Assembly: GCF_026262505.1 (NCBI RefSeq) | Contig: NC_067206.1 | Span: 35,231,896 to 35,295,895 of the forward strand | Direction: 5' to 3' | DNA from: Trichomonas vaginalis G3 | Taxonomy: Eukaryota; Parabasalia; Trichomonadida; Trichomonadidae | Length of the DNA: 64,000 nt | Part shown: piece after piece, positions 19,932 through 28,745 of the stretch | Position numbering within the stretch: the first letter of the stretch is position 1 | How the letters are laid out: each line of letters begins with the position of its first letter | Made by a program: the position numbers and the translations under genes | Notes under the pieces: generated by a model | Databases searched by the model: none | What the model was told of the DNA's origin: nothing | The model's input: the letters and a program-made list of their open reading frames with translations, nothing else

Positions 19932-21726
19932 ATGTCAAATGAAACAGCGTCTATGAGAGAAATACAACACAACCGACAACTCATTATGCAAGCTCTAAAT
20001 AAGAACACAACAAACTTTTCAAACTATTCTAAGATATCTGAGTCATTGAAAGGGGTGACTTAAAACTGACAATAAACCCAATGACAGATGAGTTTCTATT
20101 TCAAGACAATAAGAACAATACTGTCTGTATAAATCCAACAAAAGGAACTTTAAACGAGAAACCTATAAATGAACTTCTTTTGAAAGCAGATGTTTGACAA
20201 CAAAGCTGACAAAAATATGTAGACGATGCAATAGCAAAAGAAGAAGAAAGAGCTAACAATGCTTATGCAACAAAAGAACATACTCATCCTGAACTAGCAG
20301 ACAAAACATATGTTAACAATAAAATGTCAAGTGAAGTGACAAGAGCTGAAAACGAATATTCTAAAAAGACTCATATACATTATATTAACCAAATCCAAGT
20401 CTTAAGGAAACATTAGAGACAAAAGCAGATAAGACTCATACACATTCTATATCTGATATTACAAACTTACAAGAAACCTTAAACAGGAAAAGTGACGTTG
20501 GACATACACATACCATTGCAAATATTACAAACTTACAAGAAACCTTAAACAGGAAAAGTGACGTTGGACATACACATACTATTGCAAATATTACAAACTT
20601 ACAAGAAACCTTAAACAGGAAAAGTGCCGTTGGACATACACATTCTTCTGAAATAACAGACTTAAACGTTAGCCTTGAAAATAAAGCAGATAAAACATAT
20701 GTCAATGAAATATACCAAAGTTTGATAGGAACAAAAAATATTGAAACTATTGTTGGTGACTTTTCTGTCAATGAAGAAAATAAATATTTTAGATGGCAGT
20801 GTACAGTCCTTAAAAAATGGTACACGGTATAAACTCATTCCGAAAAAAACAATGAAATGTATGTAAGCTATAAAAAAGAATGATGGTACACAAGTTAAAG
20901 TTCCATTAGACAACAACTGCTACTTAAACTTATATGGAGACGAACAAAAGAAATATTTAAGAGTTTATGAAATGGTGGATATGATATTACCTGACCCAGC
21001 TCCGGCACCACATTATTATGACTATGGAGATGACGACAGAACACCACATGTAGATGAACAAAAGCTAACATTATATTGAGATTATTATAGATATAAAAGA
21101 TATAATGCAATAGAAAAAACGAGAATAGTATATTATTATACAGATGACAGAAATAAATATTATAGTCAAGATTTTACCTACCCTGAAAACATAAGATTAT
21201 ATTATAAAAAATATTCTGACACAAACCAGAAGAAACCTGAAATAGTTGCACTATATTTTAAGTTCAAAAGAGACAATCCTATAATATCTCATATGTTTGA
21301 TTTAATGAACCCAGTAGGTTCTATTTATACATCTATGGATGCAAGAGGTCCTCAAGTAATGTTTGGTGTTGGTGCATGGGAACAAATAGTCGACAGGTTT
21401 TTGTATTGTGCAAACTCTTCAAAGGAAACAGGTGGAAGTAAAACGATTTCAGGTGAAAATTTACCTGCACACAGTCATTACATAGATTTAAGTACATCTC
21501 AAGCAGGTTGGCATAAGCATAGATATTGGGATTGGTCAGGAATGACAAAAGGTAAAGGATATGATGTTAAAGACGACGTTAAGTTTGCTATAAATTGTTA
21601 CTGGATGACACTCAGGGAGAAGGAAACCATACACATTTCGTTTCAGGATATACGCAAACAACGGGACAAAGTAAAGAATACATGCCACCTTACATGACAG
21701 TTTACGCATGGTATAGAATTGCTTAG
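19932..21726 (+). pseudogene. Phage tail-fibre-like protein, remnant
   Basis: The ATG at 19932 opens MSNETASMREIQHNRQ. The middle holds repeated His-box units (DVGHTHTIANITNLQETL). The end has the tail-collar type domain: PVGSIYTSMDARGPQ, then GVGAWEQIVDRFLYC, ENLPAHSH and a final MPPYMTVYAWYRI. The order and motifs match the whole fibre gene of element C at 47784-50678. This copy is broken many times. Confidence 0.75.
20461..20658 (+). repeat. Three tandem 66-bp units in the fibre gene
   Basis: Units begin at 20461, 20527 and 20593; the first two are nearly identical and the third diverges at its end. Each encodes 22 residues with a T-H-T-H box and an N-L-Q-E-T-L heptad. Period 22 matches one trimeric coiled-coil plus His-box module. 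Confidence 0.85.
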
Positions 21727-21768
21727 TCGTCATTTTCAACTTCTTTAGCATATTCGTCAGGAGTTGTC

Positions 21769-22680
21769 TTATTTTGTTGGAACTGTCTTTGAAAGTATAC
21801 CACCTTGAACTTTGACAAGTTTGAAACGAGGTCTGACAATAGTAGTTTTATCTTCTGCTTGCAGTGTGTACATTTTGCCATGTTTGCCTAAAACTTCATA
21901 ATATTCTCTTGTATACTTTCTTCTATTTTTACGAACACGAATGTGAGTACCTGTCGGGTTCCCATTGTTGTCATAGTCAATAGTATTTTCATATGGGTCG
22001 CGTTTAGGTATTTCTATTTTTACTTTGTCACCTTTCTGAAGTTTGAAGCCCGGCATTCTTTCTTGTTTGTCTCTTTTGACTAAATTATTAAATATATAGT
22101 CTTTCTCTAAGTCAGGGTTGTTTTTCATTTCTTCGGGGGAGTGGTTTCCCAAACCTTTTTGTTTACGGTTATTGTAAATATTTAAAACTTGTCTCATCTT
22201 TGCCATGGAGAAGTGTCTATACTTGTCGTCATATGACATTTCATTTGCTTCACCACCTTGTGGTTGGTTTAAGTCTCTTAACATTTTTATACAACCGTCA
22301 ATGACACCAAGAGCAGAATGGTTTTGGTCGACAATGAAATATTGGTTTACATTTTTTGAACGCAGATAGTTTTTTACATCATCTGATTTGAAAGAACTTT
22401 CACAGTCAGATGTCAGTTTTGTTGGATGGTATTTGTCAACGAATATTGTCAAAGCAGTTTTCACATCTAAAATATTTTTGGACCATAATGGTATGGCTTC
22501 ACAGTATCTTGTGTTTTGACCAACAAATATTAACCAGTATGGAGGTCCATCTGTTCTAACTCTCGGAATGTTTTCCAAGATATCCATAAACCAAGCATTT
22601 GGTGTTGAACTAAAGATTTTTATCATAAGTGCTTTCTTTGTCGCTTTAGAAACATAGGGGTCCTTGTTTGGATTCGTCAT
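21769..22680 (-). CDS. Retrovirus-type (RVE/DDE) integrase, Maverick c-int
   Basis: This would insert the element into host DNA. The core shows AWFMDILENIPR with D33, a beta stretch YWLIFVGQNTRYCEAI, and KLTSDCESSFKSDDV with D92, followed by a conserved block QNHSALGVIDGCIKMLRDLNQ-like, the usual order of the RVE fold. The C-terminal third is basic and beta-rich (GDKVKIEIPKRD, then HIRVRKNRRKYTREYYEVLG), the place where Maverick integrases carry an SH3- or chromo-like domain. The start at 22680 (MTNPNKDPYVSK) is back to back with the + gene at 22698, sharing a promoter gap of 17 bases. The element C integrase has the same layout. Frame looks whole at 303 aa. Confidence 0.85.
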   Translation of the reverse strand: MTNPNKDPYVSKATKKALMIKIFSSTPNAWFMDILENIPRVRTDGPPYWLIFVGQNTRYCEAIPLWSKNILDVKTALTIFVDKYHPTKLTSDCESSFKSDDVKNYLRSKNVNQYFIVDQNHSALGVIDGCIKMLRDLNQPQGGEANEMSYDDKYRHFSMAKMRQVLNIYNNRKQKGLGNHSPEEMKNNPDLEKDYIFNNLVKRDKQERMPGFKLQKGDKVKIEIPKRDPYENTIDYDNNGNPTGTHIRVRKNRRKYTREYYEVLGKHGKMYTLQAEDKTTIVRPRFKLVKVQGGILSKTVPTK

Positions 22681-22697
22681 TTTTTACCCTATAAGAA

Positions 22698-23099
22698 ATG
22701 GGTTTATTTGGCGCATTAGCAGGAGTTGCATCCAGATTTTTACCCGCAGTGGGAACAATAGCCAGAGGTGCATTTGGAGTTGGAAGGAAGATTTTGAGTA
22801 CATTAGGTATACTTAAAGAGAAAGCACAACCTATTATACAAACTGTACAGAAAGGTTGGGATGTAGCACGAGATGCAACAAATCTTATTCCAAATCCTGA
22901 AACAAGAGGAAAAGTTCAAGGATGGATGGACAATGTAGGAAGACAAGCAGGAAACTATTATAACAAAGCAAATGACTACTATAACCAAGCAGGACACTAT
23001 ATGGACCAAGGTGAAAGATTCTTTAACAGAGGATATAACCATGCACAACAGTGGGTAAACAATAACCAACCTCAACCGCCTCAAACGTGGGGAATGTAA
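22698..23099 (+). CDS. Glycine/alanine-rich internal virion-type protein (133 aa)
   Basis: MGLFGALAGVASRFLPAVGT is followed by a second hydrophobic amphipathic stretch, IARGAFGVGRKILSTLGILK. A Tyr/Asn/Gln-rich repeat region (YYNKANDYYNQAGHYMDQ) and a Pro/Gln tail follow. The hydrophobic glycine-rich start with a basic turn resembles membrane-lytic internal proteins of adenovirus-like viruses. It shares style with 18826-19068 and with 43172-43699 in C. Function is inference. Confidence 0.5.
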   Translation: MGLFGALAGVASRFLPAVGTIARGAFGVGRKILSTLGILKEKAQPIIQTVQKGWDVARDATNLIPNPETRGKVQGWMDNVGRQAGNYYNKANDYYNQAGHYMDQGERFFNRGYNHAQQWVNNNQPQPPQTWGM

Positions 23100-23116
23100 G
23101 TTTTTTAATAGATGAA

Positions 23117-23281
23117 ATGAACAATGCAGCATTGAGACAAATGAGTTCAAGATGGATTTGTCGGCTTCCAGCATTTAAACCGATACCATATAGTCAGGCT
23201 CAGCATGTGAAACTGAATGATATTATTAAAGGAACCATCCCACCTCCACAACAACAACCAGTTGAAAACAAACCAAACTAA
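23117..23281 (+). CDS. Small Maverick ORF (54 aa)
   Basis: MNNAALRQMSSRWICRLPAF opens a 54-residue protein with a Pro/Gln tail. I chose the ATG at 23117 because the leader TTTTTTAATAGATGAA matches the leaders of its neighbours, while an earlier in-frame ATG overlaps the preceding gene. Function unknown. Confidence 0.45.
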   Translation: MNNAALRQMSSRWICRLPAFKPIPYSQAQHVKLNDIIKGTIPPPQQQPVENKPN

Positions 23282-23300
23282 AATTTTTTACTGAGATGAA

Positions 23301-23885
23301 ATGACCGAAGAAGTTGAAACGGTAGATTTGACACCACAAACAAAAAGTTCAGAACCATTGTCAAAACCTGTCAAAGAACTTACAGATGAAGAGAAAAATT
23401 CAATAATAGAAAGTGCCAGGTCTGGAAATACAAACCCTAACTATAAAGTCACTTTTCATAGAAATGGAACGGCTAGTATCTCAAAAAAGAAACAGACTCT
23501 CACAAATAAAATATTGAAGTCTGAAGGAGCTTTCGAGACAACAGATGGAAAAGTTTACTTCACTGACCAACAGTTCATTATAGAACATCTCATTGACTTA
23601 GAGTCGAAATATTCTAAACTTTACAACAAACACAAAAAGTTGAAAGGAAAACAAAAACAAATGGCATATGATATTTATGAAGATGTTGACGACACAACTG
23701 TTCCTGCAAGTGAAGTAAAGTCAGAGGAACCGAAAAGTGACGAAAAACCGATAGAAGAAGAAAAACCAAAAACTGAAGATAAACCAAAACCAAAGTTTAG
23801 TTTCCAAACTAAACCAAGTCAACCTTCATTAGCTGGTATGGGTTGGCGTCAAAGACTTATGGCAGCAGGCGGTTATGTAAAGTAA
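23301..23885 (+). CDS. Maverick protein (194 aa) with a basic 'FHRNG' repeat-type domain
   Basis: Residues 28-60 (TDEEKNSIIESARSGNTNPN then YKVTFHRNGTASISKKK) resemble the N-terminus of the C proteins at 60406 (ESIILNDARGIQHPFYYV, DGKIYVRKRK) and 62979 (KSGTIPEGFYVHTMKDGRVQ). A helical basic middle and a Lys/Glu/Pro-rich tail ending PSLAGMGWRQRLMAAGGYVK follow. The shared small domain defines a Maverick-specific family. It lies directly before the polymerase-like gene. Role unknown. Confidence 0.5.
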   Translation: MTEEVETVDLTPQTKSSEPLSKPVKELTDEEKNSIIESARSGNTNPNYKVTFHRNGTASISKKKQTLTNKILKSEGAFETTDGKVYFTDQQFIIEHLIDLESKYSKLYNKHKKLKGKQKQMAYDIYEDVDDTTVPASEVKSEEPKSDEKPIEEEKPKTEDKPKPKFSFQTKPSQPSLAGMGWRQRLMAAGGYVK

Positions 23886-23915
23886 AGAAAAAAATATTTT
23901 TTTATTTTTATAAAA

Positions 23916-26060
23916 ATGCCCCCATATAGAATGGATAGAAAGTCTGCTAGAATAAAAGCAGAGTTACAAAGATATGGTTGGAGAGTTTCGAAGAATTTTA
24001 AATATAGGAAGGGAAGACCCATAAAAGTCTATGACAAATTGTCTGGTCTTCGCTACGAAATGGATTTGGAAACAGCACGTGCCAATTATCCAAACAGACT
24101 AGAGAGGTTAGAAGAAGAACGTCTTATGGACATGCCTTTCGATGTTAGTGAACCTCAAGTTGAAGGACACGACGGCTTTGCCAGATTCTACTGGAAACAT
24201 GACGAACAATTGCATCCTTTGAGAAGGAAAAAAGGAAAAGGTGAAGACGCACATGCTCCCATGGAAAGAACAAGATATGCATATGAAAAGTATCGTGAAG
24301 TTAGAAGTCAAATTACATCTGGTCGAACCTTTACAGTAAACTTTGACGAAGGAAAGAACAAAGAAGGCTTCATGGGAGTACTTGCTGCAATTCAAGACGG
24401 AAATAAGAAAGGACACAATCTCAGATTGACCATAACAGATTTGGATGGTCACATTTACTATGCACATGGCAATGAACAAACAGCCGCAAAACTTCTTGAC
24501 GCTTTCAAGACTACAAAGAGAGAACAAATGGTTGACTCCGACTCAGACATTTTGAATGCAATTGAAGGAATTGCAAGTGTCAAGTTCGAATGGTACCAAC
24601 CTAACCCTCAAGCAGTCAGACAACATGCTGGATACTTCCCCTTCATAAATAAGTCTGACATTGACTTGACAAGGTATGGAATTTACAATTCAATTGAAAC
24701 AATTGTCAATGAACCTTGTATTCTTACATGTCTCAGGAACTCTGGTCTTGTTACAGATGAGAAGATGAAGTATCTTGAGTCATGTGTGAAGACAAGGTAC
24801 ATTCTCAGAGGTCAATTGGCAAAAATTGCACCGTTGGCAAATGTCAATATCCGAGTCAACATACCTACAGCTAAAGGTTCTTCACATGACGACTATGTTG
24901 TTGACAAAGACTTACCATGGTTGAAGATTGTCCACAACCACTTCATGTTGAACGAAAGTCTTACAAACCCATTCTTTGGTAAAAGTAAGTGCAACATTGT
25001 CAGAGCTGTAAACATTCTTTTCGAGAAAGGTTTGTTGGAACCAATTCCAGATGACAAGCTGACAGAAACTTTTGTACCAAAAGACGAAACAAACTTTTCA
25101 TTGTTAGCAAGACCAAAAGTTGTTCCAGACAAAGTTCTAGTACAAAAGAAGTACACAGTTCCACAAGGGGGTATGTTCGGATACCAACCTGAACCAGAAG
25201 AACTTCCAATGAGGTTGCAAGAACTTCAAGATGCTATAAACAAACTTCCATTGAGACATCCAATTGACGTCAAATTGTATTGGAGAGCATCTGAGTTAGG
25301 TCAGAAGGTTTTATATGAAACAGGTTGCTTCGACGATGTTTATGAGATAACAGGAGAAGTTTCTCAGAAGATAAGAGACTCACTTGAATTTCCACAAACT
25401 GGACCAATTGGTTGCGACAAGTTCGACTCAGATGAAAAGATATACTATGTCGACCTTAACGCTGCATACATGAGGTTTGTCCAATATATTCCGACTGGAA
25501 TTCCAAACGAAGATGGTGAGTTCCCGGGAAGGAACTATACAGTTGGAAAAGTCATACAACAACTGTATGATATTAGGAAAGCTTCAAACCCCAAACTTGC
25601 AATGACACTCAAATTGCTTATGAATTCGACATGGGGATATTCCATTAAGAAACCTCAAGAGATGAAGAGTAAACATTATGAGAAGGTCGACAACTTTGTT
25701 GAAAGGTTTTCTCCTTTTGTTTTGAAGTACGAATTCACTCAAGGTCAAAGTGGCTTAGTAACCACATTAAAACCTATTGTCGAACATTGGTCTTACCCTC
25801 AGTTCGCAAAAGCAGTCCTTGACGAGTACAACAAATTCTTCTCCGAAGTCAAATCCAAAGTCAAGGTTTACTATGAGAACATTGACGCACTCATGACGAA
25901 CGAAGAAGGATACAACAAACTCATTGAAATGGGAATGGTCGGTGAAAAGATGGGTCAATTCAAATTGGACAAAATTTTCACCGAAGTTCATGTCCTCTCC
26001 AAGCGTAAGTACTGGGGTGTTAAAGAAGATGGTGAAATAGTTAAACATTGCATGAAATAA
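23916..26060 (+). CDS. Divergent family B DNA polymerase-like protein (714 aa)
   Basis: Palm-type motifs appear in the right order: YYVDLNAAYMRF near residue 510 (motif A type), LLMNSTWGYS near 566 (motif B, normally KxxxNSxYG), a motif-C-type strand near 652 and VLSKRKYWGV near 696 (KxY type). An upstream region with NEPCILTC (near 265) and HNHFMLNE (near 340) lines up with DNCFVYAC and DHYMLNE of the element C polymerase, so the two are homologous. It is much shorter than the 1259-aa protein of C and I recognise no 3'-5' exonuclease motif set. Leader AAAAAATATTTTTTTATTTT precedes the ATG, a form shared with the helicase gene. Whether it is an active replicase is open. Confidence 0.65.
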   Translation: MPPYRMDRKSARIKAELQRYGWRVSKNFKYRKGRPIKVYDKLSGLRYEMDLETARANYPNRLERLEEERLMDMPFDVSEPQVEGHDGFARFYWKHDEQLHPLRRKKGKGEDAHAPMERTRYAYEKYREVRSQITSGRTFTVNFDEGKNKEGFMGVLAAIQDGNKKGHNLRLTITDLDGHIYYAHGNEQTAAKLLDAFKTTKREQMVDSDSDILNAIEGIASVKFEWYQPNPQAVRQHAGYFPFINKSDIDLTRYGIYNSIETIVNEPCILTCLRNSGLVTDEKMKYLESCVKTRYILRGQLAKIAPLANVNIRVNIPTAKGSSHDDYVVDKDLPWLKIVHNHFMLNESLTNPFFGKSKCNIVRAVNILFEKGLLEPIPDDKLTETFVPKDETNFSLLARPKVVPDKVLVQKKYTVPQGGMFGYQPEPEELPMRLQELQDAINKLPLRHPIDVKLYWRASELGQKVLYETGCFDDVYEITGEVSQKIRDSLEFPQTGPIGCDKFDSDEKIYYVDLNAAYMRFVQYIPTGIPNEDGEFPGRNYTVGKVIQQLYDIRKASNPKLAMTLKLLMNSTWGYSIKKPQEMKSKHYEKVDNFVERFSPFVLKYEFTQGQSGLVTTLKPIVEHWSYPQFAKAVLDEYNKFFSEVKSKVKVYYENIDALMTNEEGYNKLIEMGMVGEKMGQFKLDKIFTEVHVLSKRKYWGVKEDGEIVKHCMK

Positions 26061-26093
26061 AAAATTTATTTTTTAAAAAGTGACATTTTTTTA

Positions 26094-26351
26094 ATGGCGT
26101 ACATCCCTGAGCGCTTCGTCCAGTTCAACCAAATGTTGGTCTCGGACCCAGGCAAGAGATATTCCAAGCCCGAACTCGACCGTCTCTTCAAAGAATGGAT
26201 TGAAGACTACAGAGGAGACGAGTGGTTGACAATTGAATTTGCTCGGGCTTGGAATTGCTACAGAAGGGTCTTAGACGTGGACCCAAGACTCACGTACAGA
26301 GGTTGGGATGTGGTCTTCACATTCCAAGATTGGTACGAATACCAAAAATAA
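26094..26351 (+). CDS. Small Maverick protein (85 aa), unknown
   Basis: MAYIPERFVQFNQMLVSDPG opens a compact protein rich in Trp, Tyr and Arg, mostly helical, without a recognised domain. AAAAGTGACATTTTTTTA directly precedes the ATG and recurs as TGTCACTTTT at several other gene starts in B, so this is a real gene start. Base composition is richer in G/C than the genes to its left. Confidence 0.5.
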   Translation: MAYIPERFVQFNQMLVSDPGKRYSKPELDRLFKEWIEDYRGDEWLTIEFARAWNCYRRVLDVDPRLTYRGWDVVFTFQDWYEYQK

Positions 26352-26367
26352 AAACTTAAATTTACTT

Positions 26368-26395
26368 GGGGTTTCCCCCTAAAATAATTTTTTTT
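26368..26395. terminator. GGGG-TTT-CCCC hairpin with T run between convergent genes
   Basis: A short stem with a 3-nt loop at 26368-26378 followed by a T run (26388-26395) sits between convergent stop codons at 26351 and 26400. A 3'-end or terminator role is inference. Confidence 0.35.
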
Positions 26396-26399
26396 ACTC

Positions 26400-27083
26400 T
26401 TAGAACCACTCGAGGTTCTCCTTACGGTTGTTGAGCTTGTCACCGTCAATGTGTCTGACCTTCGTCTTCTTGTCTGGATTTGGAACCCATTGAATTGCGA
26501 CAAGCTTGCCCATGGAGATTGAACCGCGATTCCGAAGGTTAAGGTTCAAGTGTCCCAAGTTGTTGAGGACTGGGGTAAGAACCTTGCCTGTCTCCTTGTT
26601 GCGGATTTGGTATGGGTAGGGTTGGGAAATTTCGTAACCGTCATCGGCAACAAGGGTTGCCCATGTAGCGGCTTCAGGAACTTCTTCGTGTTTCTCTTCT
26701 TCCTCTTCTTCTTCGACAATTCCTTCTTCAATTTGGTACTCACGAAGTACGGTGTTGCATGTTCTGTCCTTTCCGAGTACCTTCCAGATGGCGTCTATCT
26801 CTTCGAAGAAACGGTAGATGAGTCTGGCAAGGTCTCGGTTCTCTCTCTCGTAATTGCGCAACGATTCTGAGAAATCGTTCAGGCATTTCTCATTGGAAGC
26901 TTGGTTCATGAGGACATCGGCTTTGAGATTGGTCATCTCTGTCATAAGACTACTTTGGAGAGTCTTAATGGTGTTTGTCAGATGAGCTTTCAATTGGGCA
27001 ATTTGAATTTGAATTGGGCGCTTGTCTGGCAACCTTGAAAGGACATCTGCCATTGTGTTCGGCTTCGGTGCTTGTTCGGACAT
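26400..27083 (-). CDS. Coiled-coil protein with C-terminal NUMOD4/HNH-type nuclease domain
   Basis: The N-terminal 120 residues are helical and heptad-rich, and an eight-residue acidic run follows near residue 135. The C-terminal 70 residues show the NUMOD4 pattern (DGYEISQPYPYQIRNKETGK), then NLGHLNLNL, LVAIQWVPNPDK and HIDGDKLNNRKENLEW. This is the HNH_3 signature seen in phage and giant-virus homing-type endonucleases. It may cut or nick DNA; as a fusion with a coiled coil it could also act as a DNA-binding structural protein. Start MSEQAPKPNTM at 27083. Frame looks whole. Confidence 0.75.
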   Translation of the reverse strand: MSEQAPKPNTMADVLSRLPDKRPIQIQIAQLKAHLTNTIKTLQSSLMTEMTNLKADVLMNQASNEKCLNDFSESLRNYERENRDLARLIYRFFEEIDAIWKVLGKDRTCNTVLREYQIEEGIVEEEEEEEKHEEVPEAATWATLVADDGYEISQPYPYQIRNKETGKVLTPVLNNLGHLNLNLRNRGSISMGKLVAIQWVPNPDKKTKVRHIDGDKLNNRKENLEWF

Positions 27084-27115
27084 CGAAAAAATGAAGTGGT
27101 TTGAGAATGGCGGTT

Positions 27116-27700
27116 TTACTTCAAAAAGCTTGTTATGACAGTTATGTCATACAACAAGTTTAAAATAATATCTTGTTCTTCTTCTGAACGTTTGTTGTCT
27201 CTTCCGATAAAAGTTTCGAACATGAGAACCAAAAAACGTTTTTTGAGATTGCGGAAGAGTTCAGGCAAACGTTCATATTCTGGATATGTTGGGAGCAGTT
27301 CAAAACATCTGAGCTGACTTTCGGACAAAATTGGGACAATGTCAGAAAATTCATCTTTGGTCGGACTGCTTGAAGGTAAGTCCCTTACATGTAAGTAGCT
27401 CTGGTAAAGTCTTCTCATTTCTGCTAACTTCTGGAGTATAGCTTCGTAATTTAAGAGTTTTAATTTTAATTGTCTTATTCCTCTCTTGACATCTAAACGG
27501 TAAGTATCCATGAGGTCAAGAGTAGCTTTGGTAGCTTTAAGTGGAGCTATCTCTTCTTTGACTTGTGCAATTTTGGTTGCAATTGTGGTTTGAGCTCCTT
27601 CAAGTTCGCCGTCTATGTCGTTCTCAACACCTTCAACCATAGCTTGAAACTCTTCATCGGTCCATTGAGTTTGGTGTGGGACGAATTTAACTTGCTTCAT
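27116..27700 (-). CDS. Helical coiled-coil Maverick protein (194 aa)
   Basis: MKQVKFVPHQTQWTDEEFQA opens a protein with long charged helices (ATKIAQVKEEIAPLKATK, LKLKLLNYEAILQKL). It is the second of a run of four minus-strand genes (26400-28412) with short gaps and A/T-rich leaders. No family recognised. Confidence 0.5.
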   Translation of the reverse strand: MKQVKFVPHQTQWTDEEFQAMVEGVENDIDGELEGAQTTIATKIAQVKEEIAPLKATKATLDLMDTYRLDVKRGIRQLKLKLLNYEAILQKLAEMRRLYQSYLHVRDLPSSSPTKDEFSDIVPILSESQLRCFELLPTYPEYERLPELFRNLKKRFLVLMFETFIGRDNKRSEEEQDIILNLLYDITVITSFLK

Positions 27701-27722
27701 TCAAAAAATGAAAAAAATGTTT

Positions 27723-28019
27723 TTACTCTAAACGTGCCATATAGATGGCTATAAGAAACTTACCAGAAGGCTTCTTCTTCACATGAGACTCTGGTAACTT
27801 GAGTGTTGGTGTTGGAGTTCTTGGGGGAGGTGGGTCTGTAATTTCAGTTATCTGACAGTCGCAACAACATCTGTCAGAAGTACAGTTTCCAGTGTCTGTA
27901 AAACCAGCACGTATTATCCATCGACCGAAGCGATAGTCGCAATCCATTCCTTCTACATAAGGTTCACAGTTGAAACAATTGTACTCATACCAGGTGAGTA
28001 CGAGTGTGAGTAAAAACAT
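27723..28019 (-). CDS. Cys-rich secreted or membrane-type small protein (98 aa)
   Basis: The first 18 residues (MFLLTLVLTWYEYNCFNC...) form a short hydrophobic start that could be a signal peptide or anchor. A Cys-rich segment follows (C15, C18, C27, then CTSDRCCCDC), then a Pro/Thr stretch. A disulfide-rich surface protein is possible; function unknown. Confidence 0.45.
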   Translation of the reverse strand: MFLLTLVLTWYEYNCFNCEPYVEGMDCDYRFGRWIIRAGFTDTGNCTSDRCCCDCQITEITDPPPPRTPTPTLKLPESHVKKKPSGKFLIAIYMARLE

Positions 28020-28046
28020 AAAAAAAGTGAAGTTAAACGTTAAGGT

Positions 28047-28412
28047 TTACTGAATTGGTTGGATGTCGCCTTCTGAGGTTATGAAGAACGGCCGTCCTGA
28101 GAAGTGGAACAGTGCTCTGAGAATTTGTATAATTCGTGGAATTGGACTCTCTCTGTTTGGAAGTTGTATCCATGGGCGCTTTGCAAAGAACTTGAGAAGA
28201 GCTTCTTTCTTCATCTCCTTTATGTCGTCTACAGGAGTGTTTTCTGGTATTTGTAGGACAATTCCGGTTTCAATTTCGATTTTCAGCGCACCTCTTCCAG
28301 ACAACCAGAAGCCGAGGGACTTGTTGGCTTTGTCCTTGCCCAAGTACTGCTTAACAACTTCATTTATCTCTATAAGGTAAATTGCCTCATCTAATGGCTC
28401 GATGTTGTCCAT
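28047..28412 (-). CDS. Small Maverick protein (121 aa), unknown
   Basis: MDNIEPLDEAIYLIEINEVV opens an alternating beta/alpha pattern with GFWLSGRGALKIEIETGI and a C-terminal FSGRPFFITSEGDIQP. The start lies only 7 bases from the first unit of the 22-bp repeat array. No family recognised. Confidence 0.45.
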   Translation of the reverse strand: MDNIEPLDEAIYLIEINEVVKQYLGKDKANKSLGFWLSGRGALKIEIETGIVLQIPENTPVDDIKEMKKEALLKFFAKRPWIQLPNRESPIPRIIQILRALFHFSGRPFFITSEGDIQPIQ

Positions 28413-28418
28413 TGTTCT

Positions 28419-28745
28419 GTTTCAGAACTAGTCTTGTACTTTTTCAGAACAATCCTTGTACTGTTTCAGAACTAGTCTTGTACTGTTTCAGAACTAGTCT
28501 TGTACTTTTTCAGAACAATACTTGTACTGTTTCAGAACAATACTTGTACTTTTTCAGAACAAGACTTGAACTTTTTCAGAACAAATTTCCCGTAAAAGCT
28601 CTCAATTTGTGAGAAAAATTTTCTGTTTCAGAACAATACTTGTACTTTTTCAAAACAATACTTGCACTGCTTCAGAACAATACTTGTACTTTTTCAGAAC
28701 AAGACTTGCACTGCTTCAGAACAATATTTGTACTGTTTCAAGACA
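28419..28745. repeat. Array of about fourteen 22-bp direct repeats
   Basis: Unit consensus is (G/T)TTTCAGAACAATACTTGTACT with small variants. Exact 22-bp steps run from 28419 to 28572, then a partial unit and a 35-bp non-repeat spacer (about 28590-28624), then 22-bp steps from 28625 to the next start codon at 28746. Units alternate between a G and a T at the first base. The array fills the gap between divergent genes. Without unique spacers it is not a CRISPR array; iteron-like origin or regulatory array is inference. Confidence 0.9.

Noticed and set aside
20436-20825. Minus-strand ORF with repeated FLFKVSCKFVIF segments
   Set aside because: Antisense of the 66-bp fibre repeats.
24108-24527. 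Minus-strand ORF under the polymerase-like gene, and others at 24893-25209 and 25767-26048
   Set aside because: They lie wholly inside a long supported gene on the other strand and lack leaders.
28382-28612. Plus-strand ORF across the 22-bp array
   Set aside because: The repeated residues follow from the repeat itself and no leader precedes it; the array explains the open frame.
28419-28745. CRISPR array
   Set aside because: Units are directly abutting with no unique spacers, and the setting is a eukaryotic element.
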